Positions 26,632 through 35,889 of a stretch of 64,000 bases of DNA are shown piece by piece. The translations under genes were made by a program, and so were the position numbers. The stretch comes from Gilvimarinus polysaccharolyticus (GTDB taxonomy: Bacteria > Pseudomonadota > Gammaproteobacteria > Pseudomonadales > Cellvibrionaceae), in assembly GCF_001187555.1 (NCBI RefSeq), contig NZ_LFIJ01000003.1:70329-134328 (forward strand), written 5' to 3'. Every line of letters starts with the position of its first letter. The stretch's first letter is position 1. A model generated the notes under the pieces. It was not told the DNA's origin. It saw only the letters and a program-made list of their open reading frames with translations, and made no database searches.

Positions 26632-26682
26632 TGTTTTCCCCAAGTTTTTCTGTGGGAGCAAAAAGCCCCGATTTTAATATTG

Positions 26683-27732
26683 TTATGGTGCTGTAATGGT
26701 GCGATTTGACACGCAATTATTATCGGCTGCAGGCTCGCCATTGATATACACCTGCTCGGTATAGTATTCGGCGTCCATACTACCGATCACGGTTGTCTCG
26801 TCTTCATTAGGCTCTAACAACAGCTTAAGTTGCTCGGCGTAAATCTCGTCGTCATCCAACCCATCAGTATCAATACCGCTATCCCAGCCACTTGCCATCA
26901 CACTACAAAAAGTGACACCACCACCCAAATCAAAAAATACAACTTCGCCATCAGGGTCTTTTACACCCGTACTTACGGAACTTGCCGGCGTGGTTGATAC
27001 CGCATAGTAATAGCCATCGACAATTCGGCCGCCGTCTTCATTACCCTGTCTACCGATGACCTTGTAGGCTGCCTCGGTACAGCCACTGCCAATATCTGTT
27101 TCCTTCAGCTGTAAGGCATCGTAAAACTTTCCATCGGCCTCACTCTGGTAACCAAAGGCAATTATCCCCGGCGGGTTAGCGCAATCACTTAGCGCAACTC
27201 GCTGTAAAATATTACCGTCTTTATCAACCACTACATCACTTATCGTGGCATTGGCGACACTACCGCCATCGACGGATTCAAACACACCAGTGTTGGGATT
27301 GTAGGTGCCAACCAACTCACCATTTTGGGTGACAATATCACTGGAGGGATCATATTCACCCAAATTGGTATAACCGCCGTTGGCTGTTACTACCGTCGTT
27401 TGGCTAATACCTGGGGTGGGCTCTGACGGGCCGCCACTCCCACTACTACCATCAGAGCTACCATCACCCGCACCGTTATCCCAACCGCCATCGTTCTCGG
27501 CAATCTCATAGTCGGTTGCATATTCCTGCACGGCCGAGATAGAAGACGAATAACCATCGTAGTTATCGTGCATGGTGGTTAATAGATACTCGATACAATC
27601 TTCGTATTCGCTAGGGCAGGCACCCTTATTCGCCACGAGCAACCCGCCCACTAGCGCTGCCATCACTACAGTGTATTCGGCCATCGATTGACCGAGCTGA
27701 CGCATGATGGTTGTCCGACAGCGAGTGGCCAT
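26683..27732 (-). CDS. large Flp/TadE-like pilin-domain protein of the Tad locus
   Basis: A 349-residue protein with a prepilin-like start, QLGQSMAEYTVVMAALVGGLLVAN (GQ-x-M-x-E-Y, then a hydrophobic helix), preceded by a short basic leader; translation may begin at MRQLGQ. After the helix comes a Cys-containing segment, a Ser/Gly/Asp-rich linker (about 100-125), and a roughly 220-residue extracellular domain. That domain carries G-E-Y/G-x-Y-N and VVDKDGNILQRV motifs resembling the CpaB repeat units. It is probably a minor or tip pilin. Cys residues (38, 45 and four later) suggest disulfides. No known enzyme domain was recognised. Confidence 0.68.
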   Translation of the reverse strand: MATRCRTTIMRQLGQSMAEYTVVMAALVGGLLVANKGACPSEYEDCIEYLLTTMHDNYDGYSSSISAVQEYATDYEIAENDGGWDNGAGDGSSDGSSGSGGPSEPTPGISQTTVVTANGGYTNLGEYDPSSDIVTQNGELVGTYNPNTGVFESVDGGSVANATISDVVVDKDGNILQRVALSDCANPPGIIAFGYQSEADGKFYDALQLKETDIGSGCTEAAYKVIGRQGNEDGGRIVDGYYYAVSTTPASSVSTGVKDPDGEVVFFDLGGGVTFCSVMASGWDSGIDTDGLDDDEIYAEQLKLLLEPNEDETTVIGSMDAEYYTEQVYINGEPAADNNCVSNRTITAP

Positions 27733-27733
27733 A

Positions 27734-28402
27734 TCAGTTTATTTCAACCTCGTTAATCAAAATTTGGGTCGCGTCGCCGGCAGGCATAATGACAATGTTG
27801 TTTTCATTAATACCTTTGCGAAACACCAATACAGCACCGGCGGCTTGATTAAAACTTTGCTCGAGCGACCAGTTATCACCGGCCATTTCTGTGCGATAAA
27901 AATTCACCAATTCAGAAACTGATTGATCACTAGTAATAATGGTTACACGGCCAGCTTTGGGGCCATCTGACGTTAACAGGTCGGACACCACCATCGCACC
28001 GCCTGGCTTTACCACGCCAACACCTAAAGCACCGGCACTGTCACTTTTGGGGACTTTTGCAATGAGCAAGCGCCCAAACGCATTGTCGCCAGCCCCTCCG
28101 TATTGCACGGTAAAAAAGCATTCATCTTCTAATGTGCCAATTTGCTGCCACGGGCCAAAAGCACTTTCCGAATAACGATCTTTCCAATTGCGACGATAAA
28201 AACCAGCTACCGCATCGGCCGAGGTATTAACCGTAAAAGAGCGCACAGCCATTGGCCTGTTATTATATTGAGCGTTATCCATCAGGGAGCTGACCTGCAT
28301 CTCGGTCATGGTAGGAAAATCACTAAAATCACAATCGGCATTAACCGCTGCGGTATAGGCAAGCATCAAAATGGCACAAGCACATCTAACATATTTAATC
28401 AT
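27734..28402 (-). CDS. secreted protein of unknown function in Tad locus
   Basis: I start at the ATG at 28402, which overlaps the upstream stop in ATGATTAA and gives 222 residues with a clean signal peptide (MIKYVRCACAILMLAYTAAVNA). The mature protein has two similar halves, each with an F/VNFYR-type segment (AVAGFYRRNWKD and ELVNFYRTEMAG) followed by W-x-x-x and a beta stretch, suggesting an internal duplication. No family was recognised. Its tight packing between two pilin-like genes implies a role in pilus assembly or quality control in the periplasm. Confidence 0.6.
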   Translation of the reverse strand: MIKYVRCACAILMLAYTAAVNADCDFSDFPTMTEMQVSSLMDNAQYNNRPMAVRSFTVNTSADAVAGFYRRNWKDRYSESAFGPWQQIGTLEDECFFTVQYGGAGDNAFGRLLIAKVPKSDSAGALGVGVVKPGGAMVVSDLLTSDGPKAGRVTIITSDQSVSELVNFYRTEMAGDNWSLEQSFNQAAGAVLVFRKGINENNIVIMPAGDATQILINEVEIN

Positions 28403-29402
28403 CGTAGTAGCAGTGTCCGTCATCGCAGGTTACAGCTAAAGGTTGACCATCTTCTCCAGGCATAGGCTCGACGCCCATATCACCAAAATCAAGATCGTAA
28501 ATAGCGCTGTTATCCGGCCCGCCTTCTAGAATACTTGCAGCAGTTTTCAGCACGTCAAATAAAACATTATCAAACACGGTGCTGGGCACAAAGTTGTCGA
28601 CTCTATCTTGGTAATAACCCACACTTTGCGCGTTCCAACCATCGGCAAGAATCGCCGAGCGCGCCGTAAAGCGGCCATCCCACTGCTGAAATAAAGAATC
28701 CTCGACACCGCTCCCCCAGGAGCCATTGTTGTGATCCCACTCGCCGTTACCACCACCTTTGGCATTACCTGTATTTAGCGAGGTTCTGACTATGGGGCTA
28801 TAGTAGCCCTGTAAGTTGTAATCTAATTGCAGTAAATCGGGGTTGTCACCACCGACAATATTCAGCATAAATTCGATAGGCGCCGTAATAACATCCAAAC
28901 CATCGTCAAGCACATTTAAAACATCGTAAGCAATACTCGGGGTATCTTGCTCGTTAGTACTTAACACCTCGACCCCTTGAAACATGCTTTTGCGTGACTG
29001 GGTATAATTCCAAATCGCACTGGTTTCACCGCTCGGGCCGTCGACATCGGCCGAACTGATTGGCTTTATCTCGGCGCGCCCTTGACCATAAAAAAAACGA
29101 TTACTCACCGAGTTAACAAGTTCGGTATCATTGCGTAGCGCCACACTTTCAAACTCGTCGGAACTCACTACAAAGTCTTCGGTGTTGTCGCTACCGCCCC
29201 AACTGTTCATATCCCGCAACCACACGGTGCGCTCCCAAGCGGTATAACGTGCAGCCTGTTGGTTCTGAAGCTTTATATCGATGATCTTGCCAAAGGTCGG
29301 CACTATGATAAAAAGCACCAAAAAAATAAAACCGACACTGACCACAAACTCAGTCATGGCTTGGCCGCATTGTCGCTGACAAAACGATTGCCTGTGGTTC
29401 AC
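28395..29402 (-). CDS. TadE-like pseudopilin, long form
   Basis: A 335-residue protein with the N-terminal CGQAMTEFVVSVGFIFLVLFIIVPTFGKIIDIKLQNQQAARYTAWE pattern shared by TadE-like pseudopilins: short leader, GQ-x-M-T-E-F, one helix, then an amphipathic helix. The exported part is long, lacks Cys until CDDGHCYY at the very end, and has no recognised enzyme motif. It overlaps the TadG-like gene by 4 bp. Confidence 0.72.
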   Translation of the reverse strand: MNHRQSFCQRQCGQAMTEFVVSVGFIFLVLFIIVPTFGKIIDIKLQNQQAARYTAWERTVWLRDMNSWGGSDNTEDFVVSSDEFESVALRNDTELVNSVSNRFFYGQGRAEIKPISSADVDGPSGETSAIWNYTQSRKSMFQGVEVLSTNEQDTPSIAYDVLNVLDDGLDVITAPIEFMLNIVGGDNPDLLQLDYNLQGYYSPIVRTSLNTGNAKGGGNGEWDHNNGSWGSGVEDSLFQQWDGRFTARSAILADGWNAQSVGYYQDRVDNFVPSTVFDNVLFDVLKTAASILEGGPDNSAIYDLDFGDMGVEPMPGEDGQPLAVTCDDGHCYYDD

Positions 29403-31534
29403 GGCATAAAGTCCTCTAGCTCATCGACGACCGCATCTACCGCGATATCTTTTACCTGTGTCGCGCCTTCACGCAGCGGACCTTCGGCCAGCGTGTTCCA
29501 GGGGGAGTCGAGTTGATCCACTAAATACTCGACGCCAGTATCGACCATTCGGTCACCAATGGCGCCCAACAACCAGCCAACCATGCCGACTGCGGAATTA
29601 CTCAAGCCATCAATGATCTTGCTGAAATCCAGCTCACCCGTGGCAATTAATAGAGTAATCGCACTGGGTTCACGTAGCCGCGCATCCCAAAAAGGGCTAA
29701 ATAAACTGGCGGGCTCTGGGCTTCCATCGCTTAAGGTTTGCATTGGGTTTGCAAAGTAAGTTTCGGCCGAGCTTACCGTCATCATCGGCCGGTCGTCATT
29801 CCAAATAAACTGTTGGTAATCTGCGGCAAAGTCATCACCCTCTGCACGCGAGCGAGTCTTCACATCGAAATTGGTGTATTGAATGTCGCCACTGTCCCAA
29901 TCGCCATCGTTACTGTTAATACCCAGCGAATCATGATCAGAGGTCGCGACATCATCTAAACTTTTGGCGACGGCTGCGGTAAATTCGTAGCTCCTACCCG
30001 ACTCTTGGAAGCTACCCCCCAAACTAAAAAAGGATGGCGGCCCCGCGTACGAGTCGGTGACATCTAACGTCGTACGCGCACCGTACATACCCGGCAACAA
30101 AGTAGGCGACGCCTGCCCCCAGGCGAGCGCCTGCAAATGAAAACCATCAAAGGCACCGTTATTGTCGGGGTCGTCTTTATCCCCGCCGTACTTGCCGGTA
30201 TCGTTGTTAAACGGCAGCCCCCAATCACTGAGTATTTTTTTAGCGTCGGCATTAGAGCTGACTACTTGATGAGTCGCGCCAGCCAAAGGAAAGCCTATCG
30301 GTAACACAAAATTAAAATCTAATAAGGTCCACGAATCACAACCTACAATCGGCAAGCAAAGCTCAATCTCGACAAACAAACCAACATCGAACTCCAAGCC
30401 AAAAGACAATACATCAATAGCTGACCAGTTTAATTTTGCCAGATCGGCATCGGTTTCTAATGCATCGTTCGAGGCGTAGACAGTCCCACCGTCATTTTTA
30501 ATACCGCCGCCGATAGAGAAATCGAGGTCGATAGTCAACGTGATTATGCCGAGCGACAATTCCAACCGAGGTATCAAATCTGGTGTGCTGGCCCAAACAT
30601 CCCAGTGGCGATCTTCGGTAAAACTGGCACGATTGCGGTTTACAATCGCCATATAGCGCTTATACGACTCTATTGCATTGGCCTCTGCCGCATCGCCCGT
30701 ATTCAGGTTTGCGCCGGCACCGCCACTTTTGTTTTTTGATTTTTTACGTGACAAACCCGCGCTGTTGTCATTGATCATATTCTCCAGTTCACCCACCTGC
30801 CCGCCAAGAAAATCGGCGGTTAGGTCGGTCGCATCGGCAGACCAGTCTTTATCGGCGGTGGCATCTCCCACCAAATCAGCTAAATTGGTGGGACTAAAAT
30901 TTTCACCAAAATAGGTAAGTAAAGCGTTTTGTGTAAAAAAATACCACCCCACAGCGGGTATATACATCTCGGGGTCATCGGGGTCGTCTTCGTGATCCTC
31001 CACCACCCCCATACTCATTTCTACTTGACCTGCAAGGGTGGCCAAAGCAAACATTTTTTGAAATACGCCAACCGTGCCATTAAAAATAGATACCACGGTC
31101 GGCCATACCTCGACCATGGGTTTAGCCGCAGCTGAGACCACCTGCCCCATAATTTGGTAAGGAAGAGTAACCGCACTCAATACATCGGAAAATGTTGTCG
31201 GTGATGGTGGCGCCACAGGAAAGCGATATAAGGGGTAAGAGGTAAAAGAGCCAACTTGCTTATAGTGTTTCGCCCACGATAACAGCGAGACCATTTGGCC
31301 GATGGAAACCTCGTTGGCGACCATTGCGCGGTTTGTGTAAGCAATAAAATTTTGATTGCGAGCCGCTAATTTGGCTTGCGAATAGACAGTGGCATCGGCA
31401 GCGTTTTCAAGCTGTACGCGGTTTGTCACCAGCTGACCCTGGTTGTACAGGATTAGCAGTGCCATCACCACCACAGCCAAAAAGAGCAAGCCAAAAATAA
31501 AAGCCTGCCCTTTATTAGAGCGTATACCGTCCAC
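29399..31534 (-). CDS. TadG-like large pilus-assembly protein
   Basis: A 711-residue protein starting NKGQAFIFGLLFLAVVVMALLILYNQGQLVTNRVQLENAADATVYSQAKLAARN. This is the TadE/TadG-type N-terminal region, in which the helix is followed by the N-A-A-D-A motif seen in TadG proteins. The remainder is exported and includes Gly-rich and hydrophobic stretches (VELCLPIVGCDSW). No von Willebrand MIDAS motif (DxSxS) is apparent, unlike many TadG proteins. It follows the flp gene by 33 bp and overlaps the next gene by 4 bp. Confidence 0.75.
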   Translation of the reverse strand: MDGIRSNKGQAFIFGLLFLAVVVMALLILYNQGQLVTNRVQLENAADATVYSQAKLAARNQNFIAYTNRAMVANEVSIGQMVSLLSWAKHYKQVGSFTSYPLYRFPVAPPSPTTFSDVLSAVTLPYQIMGQVVSAAAKPMVEVWPTVVSIFNGTVGVFQKMFALATLAGQVEMSMGVVEDHEDDPDDPEMYIPAVGWYFFTQNALLTYFGENFSPTNLADLVGDATADKDWSADATDLTADFLGGQVGELENMINDNSAGLSRKKSKNKSGGAGANLNTGDAAEANAIESYKRYMAIVNRNRASFTEDRHWDVWASTPDLIPRLELSLGIITLTIDLDFSIGGGIKNDGGTVYASNDALETDADLAKLNWSAIDVLSFGLEFDVGLFVEIELCLPIVGCDSWTLLDFNFVLPIGFPLAGATHQVVSSNADAKKILSDWGLPFNNDTGKYGGDKDDPDNNGAFDGFHLQALAWGQASPTLLPGMYGARTTLDVTDSYAGPPSFFSLGGSFQESGRSYEFTAAVAKSLDDVATSDHDSLGINSNDGDWDSGDIQYTNFDVKTRSRAEGDDFAADYQQFIWNDDRPMMTVSSAETYFANPMQTLSDGSPEPASLFSPFWDARLREPSAITLLIATGELDFSKIIDGLSNSAVGMVGWLLGAIGDRMVDTGVEYLVDQLDSPWNTLAEGPLREGATQVKDIAVDAVVDELEDFMP

Positions 31535-31567
31535 GTTGAGAATTACAAGCTCTTGCGAGCTCGTAAC

Positions 31568-31822
31568 TTAGTTATCGTCTTGCTGGAAATCGTCTAAGCC
31601 GTAATCGGCATCTTGCTCTGCAGCGGCATCATTACCTCGAGCAGTAGTATCATTCGAGCTGTCACTACCACCCAATTCTTGAGCCATGTTCCCCACTTGG
31701 CCACGCACGGTATCACCAAATAAGTTATAAACAGTGATCGCGGCAATAGCGATCAAGGCCACGATAATAATGTACTCAGTCATGCCCTGGCCAAGCTGTT
31801 TTATTTTTTGTTGTGTTTTCAT
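31568..31822 (-). CDS. flp: Flp-type major pilin (type IVb)
   Basis: An 84-residue protein and the first gene of the Tad locus. A short basic leader (MKTQQKIKQLGQG) precedes MTEYIIIVALIAIAAITVYNLFG, where the Glu near the start of the helix is the residue needed for type IV pilin assembly. Processing would be by a TadV-type peptidase, which is not encoded in the window. The C-terminal 35 residues are hydrophilic, acidic and rich in Asp, Asn and Gln, longer than in many Flp pilins (50-60 residues). GGGGAA precedes the ATG. Confidence 0.85.
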   Translation of the reverse strand: MKTQQKIKQLGQGMTEYIIIVALIAIAAITVYNLFGDTVRGQVGNMAQELGGSDSSNDTTARGNDAAAEQDADYGLDDFQQDDN

Positions 31823-31928
31823 GTTGTTCCCCGAGGAGTGTCCGTCACTGACCGCTCGTTATAATAATGAGCACCAGCCTTAAGATTAACAGCTTTTTTG
31901 TGACCTGTTTGGCAGCAATACTCTCGAA

Positions 31929-31949
31929 AATGCAACAAATGTAACATTT
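31929..31949. promoter_or_regulatory. palindrome and tandem repeat upstream of flp
   Basis: AAATGT-A-ACATTT (31937-31949) is a perfect 6+1+6 palindrome. It overlaps two tandem 9-mers, AATGCAACA and AATGTAACA (31929-31946). It lies in the 167-base gap between the response-regulator gene and flp, about 110 bases before the flp start. Tandem repeats of this kind fit binding by an OmpR-family regulator such as the one encoded next door. Confidence 0.4.
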
Positions 31950-31989
31950 TTTTACATTTCAATAGGGGAGAGGGAGGAGCTCAATAGCG

Positions 31990-32721
31990 CTAGCGAGGAG
32001 AGGCGTTTAAACGATAGCCCTGGCCATACTGGGCACTTATGAGATTACGAGCTGGTACAACCGATTTAAGCTTTGTGCGCAAGCGCCCCACCAGCACATC
32101 CAAGGTGCGATCAAACGGCCCCCAATCCGCTTTACCCAACGCATGCATAAGAGCATCCCGCTTGACTGCCACACCAGCATGAGCGCAAAGCACCTGCATT
32201 ACCGCCGCCTCATTATTAGTAAGACGCACATCACCATTAACTCCGGACACTTTCTCAAGCTCAGCATCCATATGCCACGACTCGAAGTAATAACTTTTTT
32301 TACTCTGCTGTAACTGTATTTGTTGCAACGATTTAACTTGCTGCACTCGGCGCAATAACGCCTTACTGTTGGCAATGAGTTCACGCATTGGCAGCGGCTT
32401 GGAATAATACGCATCTGCCCCAGCCTCAAGCCCAACAATTCGCTCAACTGGATCATCTATAGATGTGGTAAATATAATTCCGGCTGGATGAGAGGCTCTT
32501 ATTTCTCGACACAACAGTAAGCCATCAACTTTCGGCAGGCGAATATCCAAGAATACTAAGTCATAATCATTTTTTAATACTTGATCAACCACATCCAAGC
32601 CGTCGCAGGATACATCGACACTCCAGCCCTGCTCTTCCAGGTAACTGGAAAGTAAGCTTCTAGCGGCCAATTCATCTTCAACGATAAGAATTTTTGATGT
32701 GGTATGTATCATGTTAATCAT
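31990..32721 (-). CDS. OmpR-family two-component response regulator
   Basis: About 243 residues from the ATG at 32721 (an in-frame GTG lies 16 codons upstream; another ATG is at 32712). The receiver domain has ILIVEDE (acidic pocket), the phospho-acceptor Asp in LVFLDIRLPKVDG, the conserved Thr in FTTS and the Lys in YSKPLPMREL. The C-terminal winged helix carries LTNNEAAVMQVLCAHAG and RTLDVLVGRLRTKLKS followed by GQGYRL, all standard for OmpR/PhoB DNA-binding domains. It lies 94 bp after the hybrid kinase gene, its likely partner, and reads towards the Tad locus, which it may control. Confidence 0.93.
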   Translation of the reverse strand: MINMIHTTSKILIVEDELAARSLLSSYLEEQGWSVDVSCDGLDVVDQVLKNDYDLVFLDIRLPKVDGLLLCREIRASHPAGIIFTTSIDDPVERIVGLEAGADAYYSKPLPMRELIANSKALLRRVQQVKSLQQIQLQQSKKSYYFESWHMDAELEKVSGVNGDVRLTNNEAAVMQVLCAHAGVAVKRDALMHALGKADWGPFDRTLDVLVGRLRTKLKSVVPARNLISAQYGQGYRLNASPR

Positions 32722-32815
32722 TATGCCGTCATTGTTTCGGTATTCACACAACTTCTTAACACACAACACTTAAAGCCTAAAGCATTGACGGAAAATTAAG
32801 TGTTCACAAAAAACA

Positions 32816-35725
32816 TTAACCCTGATGGTCCAGTATCGCCCGCTGTAATGCTTGTGCTAACTGACCGAGCGACTGCTCCACTAAAGTGTTCAGCGCGTCT
32901 ATATCGTGACTCTCTTGAGTTGGGTGCACCTCAATGCCCCCAGCCATAGCCGCCACCGTTATCATACCCACTGACTTCGCCGCACCACTGATTTTATGAG
33001 CAAGCGCCTCGATGTCGTTAACCTTACGCTGCTCAATTGCACTGCGCATCTGCGCCACTGACTCACCAACCGAGAGACTCACAGCCTCCAAAAGCCCGCG
33101 CGCACGTGGCACGCCTAGATCGGCCACAATACCTCGCCACAAAGAGAAGTCGATTAAAGAGTCACCACGCCTCACGCCTAAAGGGTCATTCTGTAATAAA
33201 AAACCATCATTGGGCTTAAGTAAACCCGCAGCACAACTCAGCACAAAACGCAGATGCTTTTTACTTACCGGCTTCTCAATAACATAGGAAAATCCTGCCT
33301 CTTGGTAACAATCGACATCAGTTTGCGCGGTGTTCGCCGTAAGGGCCACAAATACCGGCCCACGTGAACTGGAACTCACTAACTGCCGAGCTTGCCCCAA
33401 TAAAGCGACACCGCTCATTTGCGGCAAGCGGATATCAAACAAACACAAATCAAAATCAATTTCTTGCATTTGCTGCAATGCTTGATCGGGCAATTCAACC
33501 GCACTCACTTTATGACCGTCGGCGCGTAACAGTTCAGATACCACTGTCATATTAACCAGATCGTCTTCCACCACAAGCACGTGCAGGTTGCGATCTAGGA
33601 TTACCTCTCTCGGGCTATCTTGAGGAGCCTTAGGGTTAACACGCAACACCGGCACGCAGCAACAAAAACGAGTCCCTATCATAGGCGTACTGCTAACATC
33701 AATTGATCCACCTAGTACTCGCAGGAGTTTACGCACAATAGCCAAGCCCAAGCCGACGCCATCCTCAGCACTGCCAGCTTTATGATCCAACTGAACATAC
33801 TCATCAAAAATTGACGATATCTGCTCTGGGCAAATACCAATACCGGTATCAGCGATAGTGAGCCTTAACTCTTGTGGGTTTGGCAGCGCACTTTCCCAAT
33901 CCTGTAAATGAGCATCCACCCGTTCCTTCTGCGAATCAATAATCTCCACAGTCAGAGCAACCTCACCCAATCGGGTAAATTTTATCGCATTGTGAAGCAG
34001 ATTTACGGTTATCTGTCTAAGCTTTAATTCATCGACCAATACCCAACAATTCTCGGTTACCTCAGCCCCAAACTGACATTCTAAGGTTAAACCTTTATCG
34101 ATTGCTGGTGCAGATGAAATGCGCGCAATGCCATTAAAAAAGTGATGTACGTTAATGGGCGTGGGAAATAAAGTTTCTTCTTTTTCACGAGAAGCATTGA
34201 GGGCTTCGTTGACAACACTCAACAGCGACTCACCCGCCTCTATCGCGTATTGTTTAAGCTTAGGGTCTTCGGTTTCTTTACCTGGCTGACCGATCAAACG
34301 CATCGCCCCTAACAGGCCCGACAATGGGGTGCGGATCTCATGACTTAGCACAGCCATAAACTCACTGCGCTTTTGCGCCAACGCTAACGCCTCCTGACGG
34401 GCAACATCAAGCTCTTGTAGGCGCTGTTGCAACTCCTCGGTACGCGACTCAACCGCCACTTGTAACAATGCCTTTTGCTCAGCTTCAGAATTTAACTGAA
34501 TATTCATGCGCTGCCCAAGAAAAATTAAACTGGTTAACGCAACAAACACATAAGCCCAAGGCGTCAGGTGAACATTAATTACACCCTCATAGTAGAGAGT
34601 CTCATTCACGAACAAGAGTAGAATGACACCGCCCAGAAAGCTCACCAATCCGCTCCACGGCCTCTTCCGAGCAACAATGGTAATAAGACAGTAAAAACAA
34701 TAGACCATGTATATTTCACACACGACCTGATAAGGGTCACGTAAAACTGTAAACCAACGACTGTCAATTGCCGAAGTTACAACACTTGCCGTAATGCCTG
34801 TAAACCAAAATAACTTGAGCGCTAAATAGTTAATATCACGGGGGTACAATGCCTGAAGAAATAATAGGTAAGCCGGCACACAGAGGTACATGCCATAATA
34901 TTCAAAGCGCAGCAGCCAGTCGGCAGAAAACCCGGGGTAAAGATAGTAAATAAGCTTTTCTGTACCAAACACTCTCACGCTGTACCAAAACAAGCCGAGC
35001 CCTAAGTACAAATACTCTCGCCCCGCATGAGCACTTGACCACATGACCAGCAAATACACGGCCAACGTCAGTGTCGAGGAAACCAAAAAGATCCCACGCA
35101 GAACTCGCCACTTCTCATCGCTCAGCAATTTATCCCAATCATCGATGATAAGTGGATACTTCATACCACCATCGACATGATGAAAATTCGACACTTGTAT
35201 TACCAGCTGCAAATGTCGTGTATCGCTATCTGGCAGACGAACAATTTTTTCTTCATCTCGTGGAGTCTCGCTACCTGCATCGGTTCCTGGCACACCAATT
35301 GTCGCCAAGTATTCCCCGTTAGCCCAAATCCGAGCGGCGCGATACAGCGAAGGCACTTTAAGCCCAAGATTTTTAATCGGAGCAGAAAACTCAATATCGA
35401 TGGTATAGGTAGCGTAGCCCTGACCGGGCCGAAAAAGCTCTCCCTGGGCGGGACGGTTCCAGCGAGATGGCAGCAGTGTGAATTGATCCGAGGGGTAAAG
35501 CTCAGTTGGCGACAGTAGCTCGTCCCAATAAACGCGCCAATACCCCTCAAGTGTTATGGGCAGCATCTGGTTTGCGCTGACATTAAGCTGACCGCCTTGC
35601 ACCGGCGGGCTGTCAGGACGCAAGCTGGAGCGATATTGCTCCAAAGCGGTATAGGATATTAAAACCGTTAGTGCCAGTATGGCTAATGCCGCAGGCGATG
35701 TAAGAGTTTTTATAAGCGCGCGCAT
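32816..35725 (-). CDS. 7TMR-DISM hybrid sensor histidine kinase with REC and HPt
   Basis: A 969-residue membrane sensor. The order is: N-terminal membrane anchor; extracellular DISMED-type sandwich domain (about 45-200, with YRAARIWANGEYL); seven-helix DISM module (about 205-405); short coiled coil; HisKA with LSHEIRTPL (His462); HATPase with NLLHNAIKFT, DTGIG and GVGLGLAIVRKLL; receiver domain with phospho-Asp764 in FDIRLPQM and Lys818 in EKPVS; and C-terminal HPt with His910 in EALAHKISGAAKS. It thus has a full phosphorelay in one chain and can pass phosphate to the response regulator encoded 94 bp downstream. DISM sensors often sense carbohydrates; the ligand here is unknown. Confidence 0.93.
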   Translation of the reverse strand: MRALIKTLTSPAALAILALTVLISYTALEQYRSSLRPDSPPVQGGQLNVSANQMLPITLEGYWRVYWDELLSPTELYPSDQFTLLPSRWNRPAQGELFRPGQGYATYTIDIEFSAPIKNLGLKVPSLYRAARIWANGEYLATIGVPGTDAGSETPRDEEKIVRLPDSDTRHLQLVIQVSNFHHVDGGMKYPLIIDDWDKLLSDEKWRVLRGIFLVSSTLTLAVYLLVMWSSAHAGREYLYLGLGLFWYSVRVFGTEKLIYYLYPGFSADWLLRFEYYGMYLCVPAYLLFLQALYPRDINYLALKLFWFTGITASVVTSAIDSRWFTVLRDPYQVVCEIYMVYCFYCLITIVARKRPWSGLVSFLGGVILLLFVNETLYYEGVINVHLTPWAYVFVALTSLIFLGQRMNIQLNSEAEQKALLQVAVESRTEELQQRLQELDVARQEALALAQKRSEFMAVLSHEIRTPLSGLLGAMRLIGQPGKETEDPKLKQYAIEAGESLLSVVNEALNASREKEETLFPTPINVHHFFNGIARISSAPAIDKGLTLECQFGAEVTENCWVLVDELKLRQITVNLLHNAIKFTRLGEVALTVEIIDSQKERVDAHLQDWESALPNPQELRLTIADTGIGICPEQISSIFDEYVQLDHKAGSAEDGVGLGLAIVRKLLRVLGGSIDVSSTPMIGTRFCCCVPVLRVNPKAPQDSPREVILDRNLHVLVVEDDLVNMTVVSELLRADGHKVSAVELPDQALQQMQEIDFDLCLFDIRLPQMSGVALLGQARQLVSSSSRGPVFVALTANTAQTDVDCYQEAGFSYVIEKPVSKKHLRFVLSCAAGLLKPNDGFLLQNDPLGVRRGDSLIDFSLWRGIVADLGVPRARGLLEAVSLSVGESVAQMRSAIEQRKVNDIEALAHKISGAAKSVGMITVAAMAGGIEVHPTQESHDIDALNTLVEQSLGQLAQALQRAILDHQG

Positions 35726-35889
35726 TTCTAGCTTCCCACTAATGCTGGCTTGGCAATGCGATCATCGTCGCTTTTACCTTAATTTGCCAAGCTCACTATG
35801 GAGCGATTGCGGCACAAATTTACGGCTATAGATATCAATAAAAGGCGGTCAACAACCCATATTGAAACCCTCCTTACAGAAGGTAGCCG

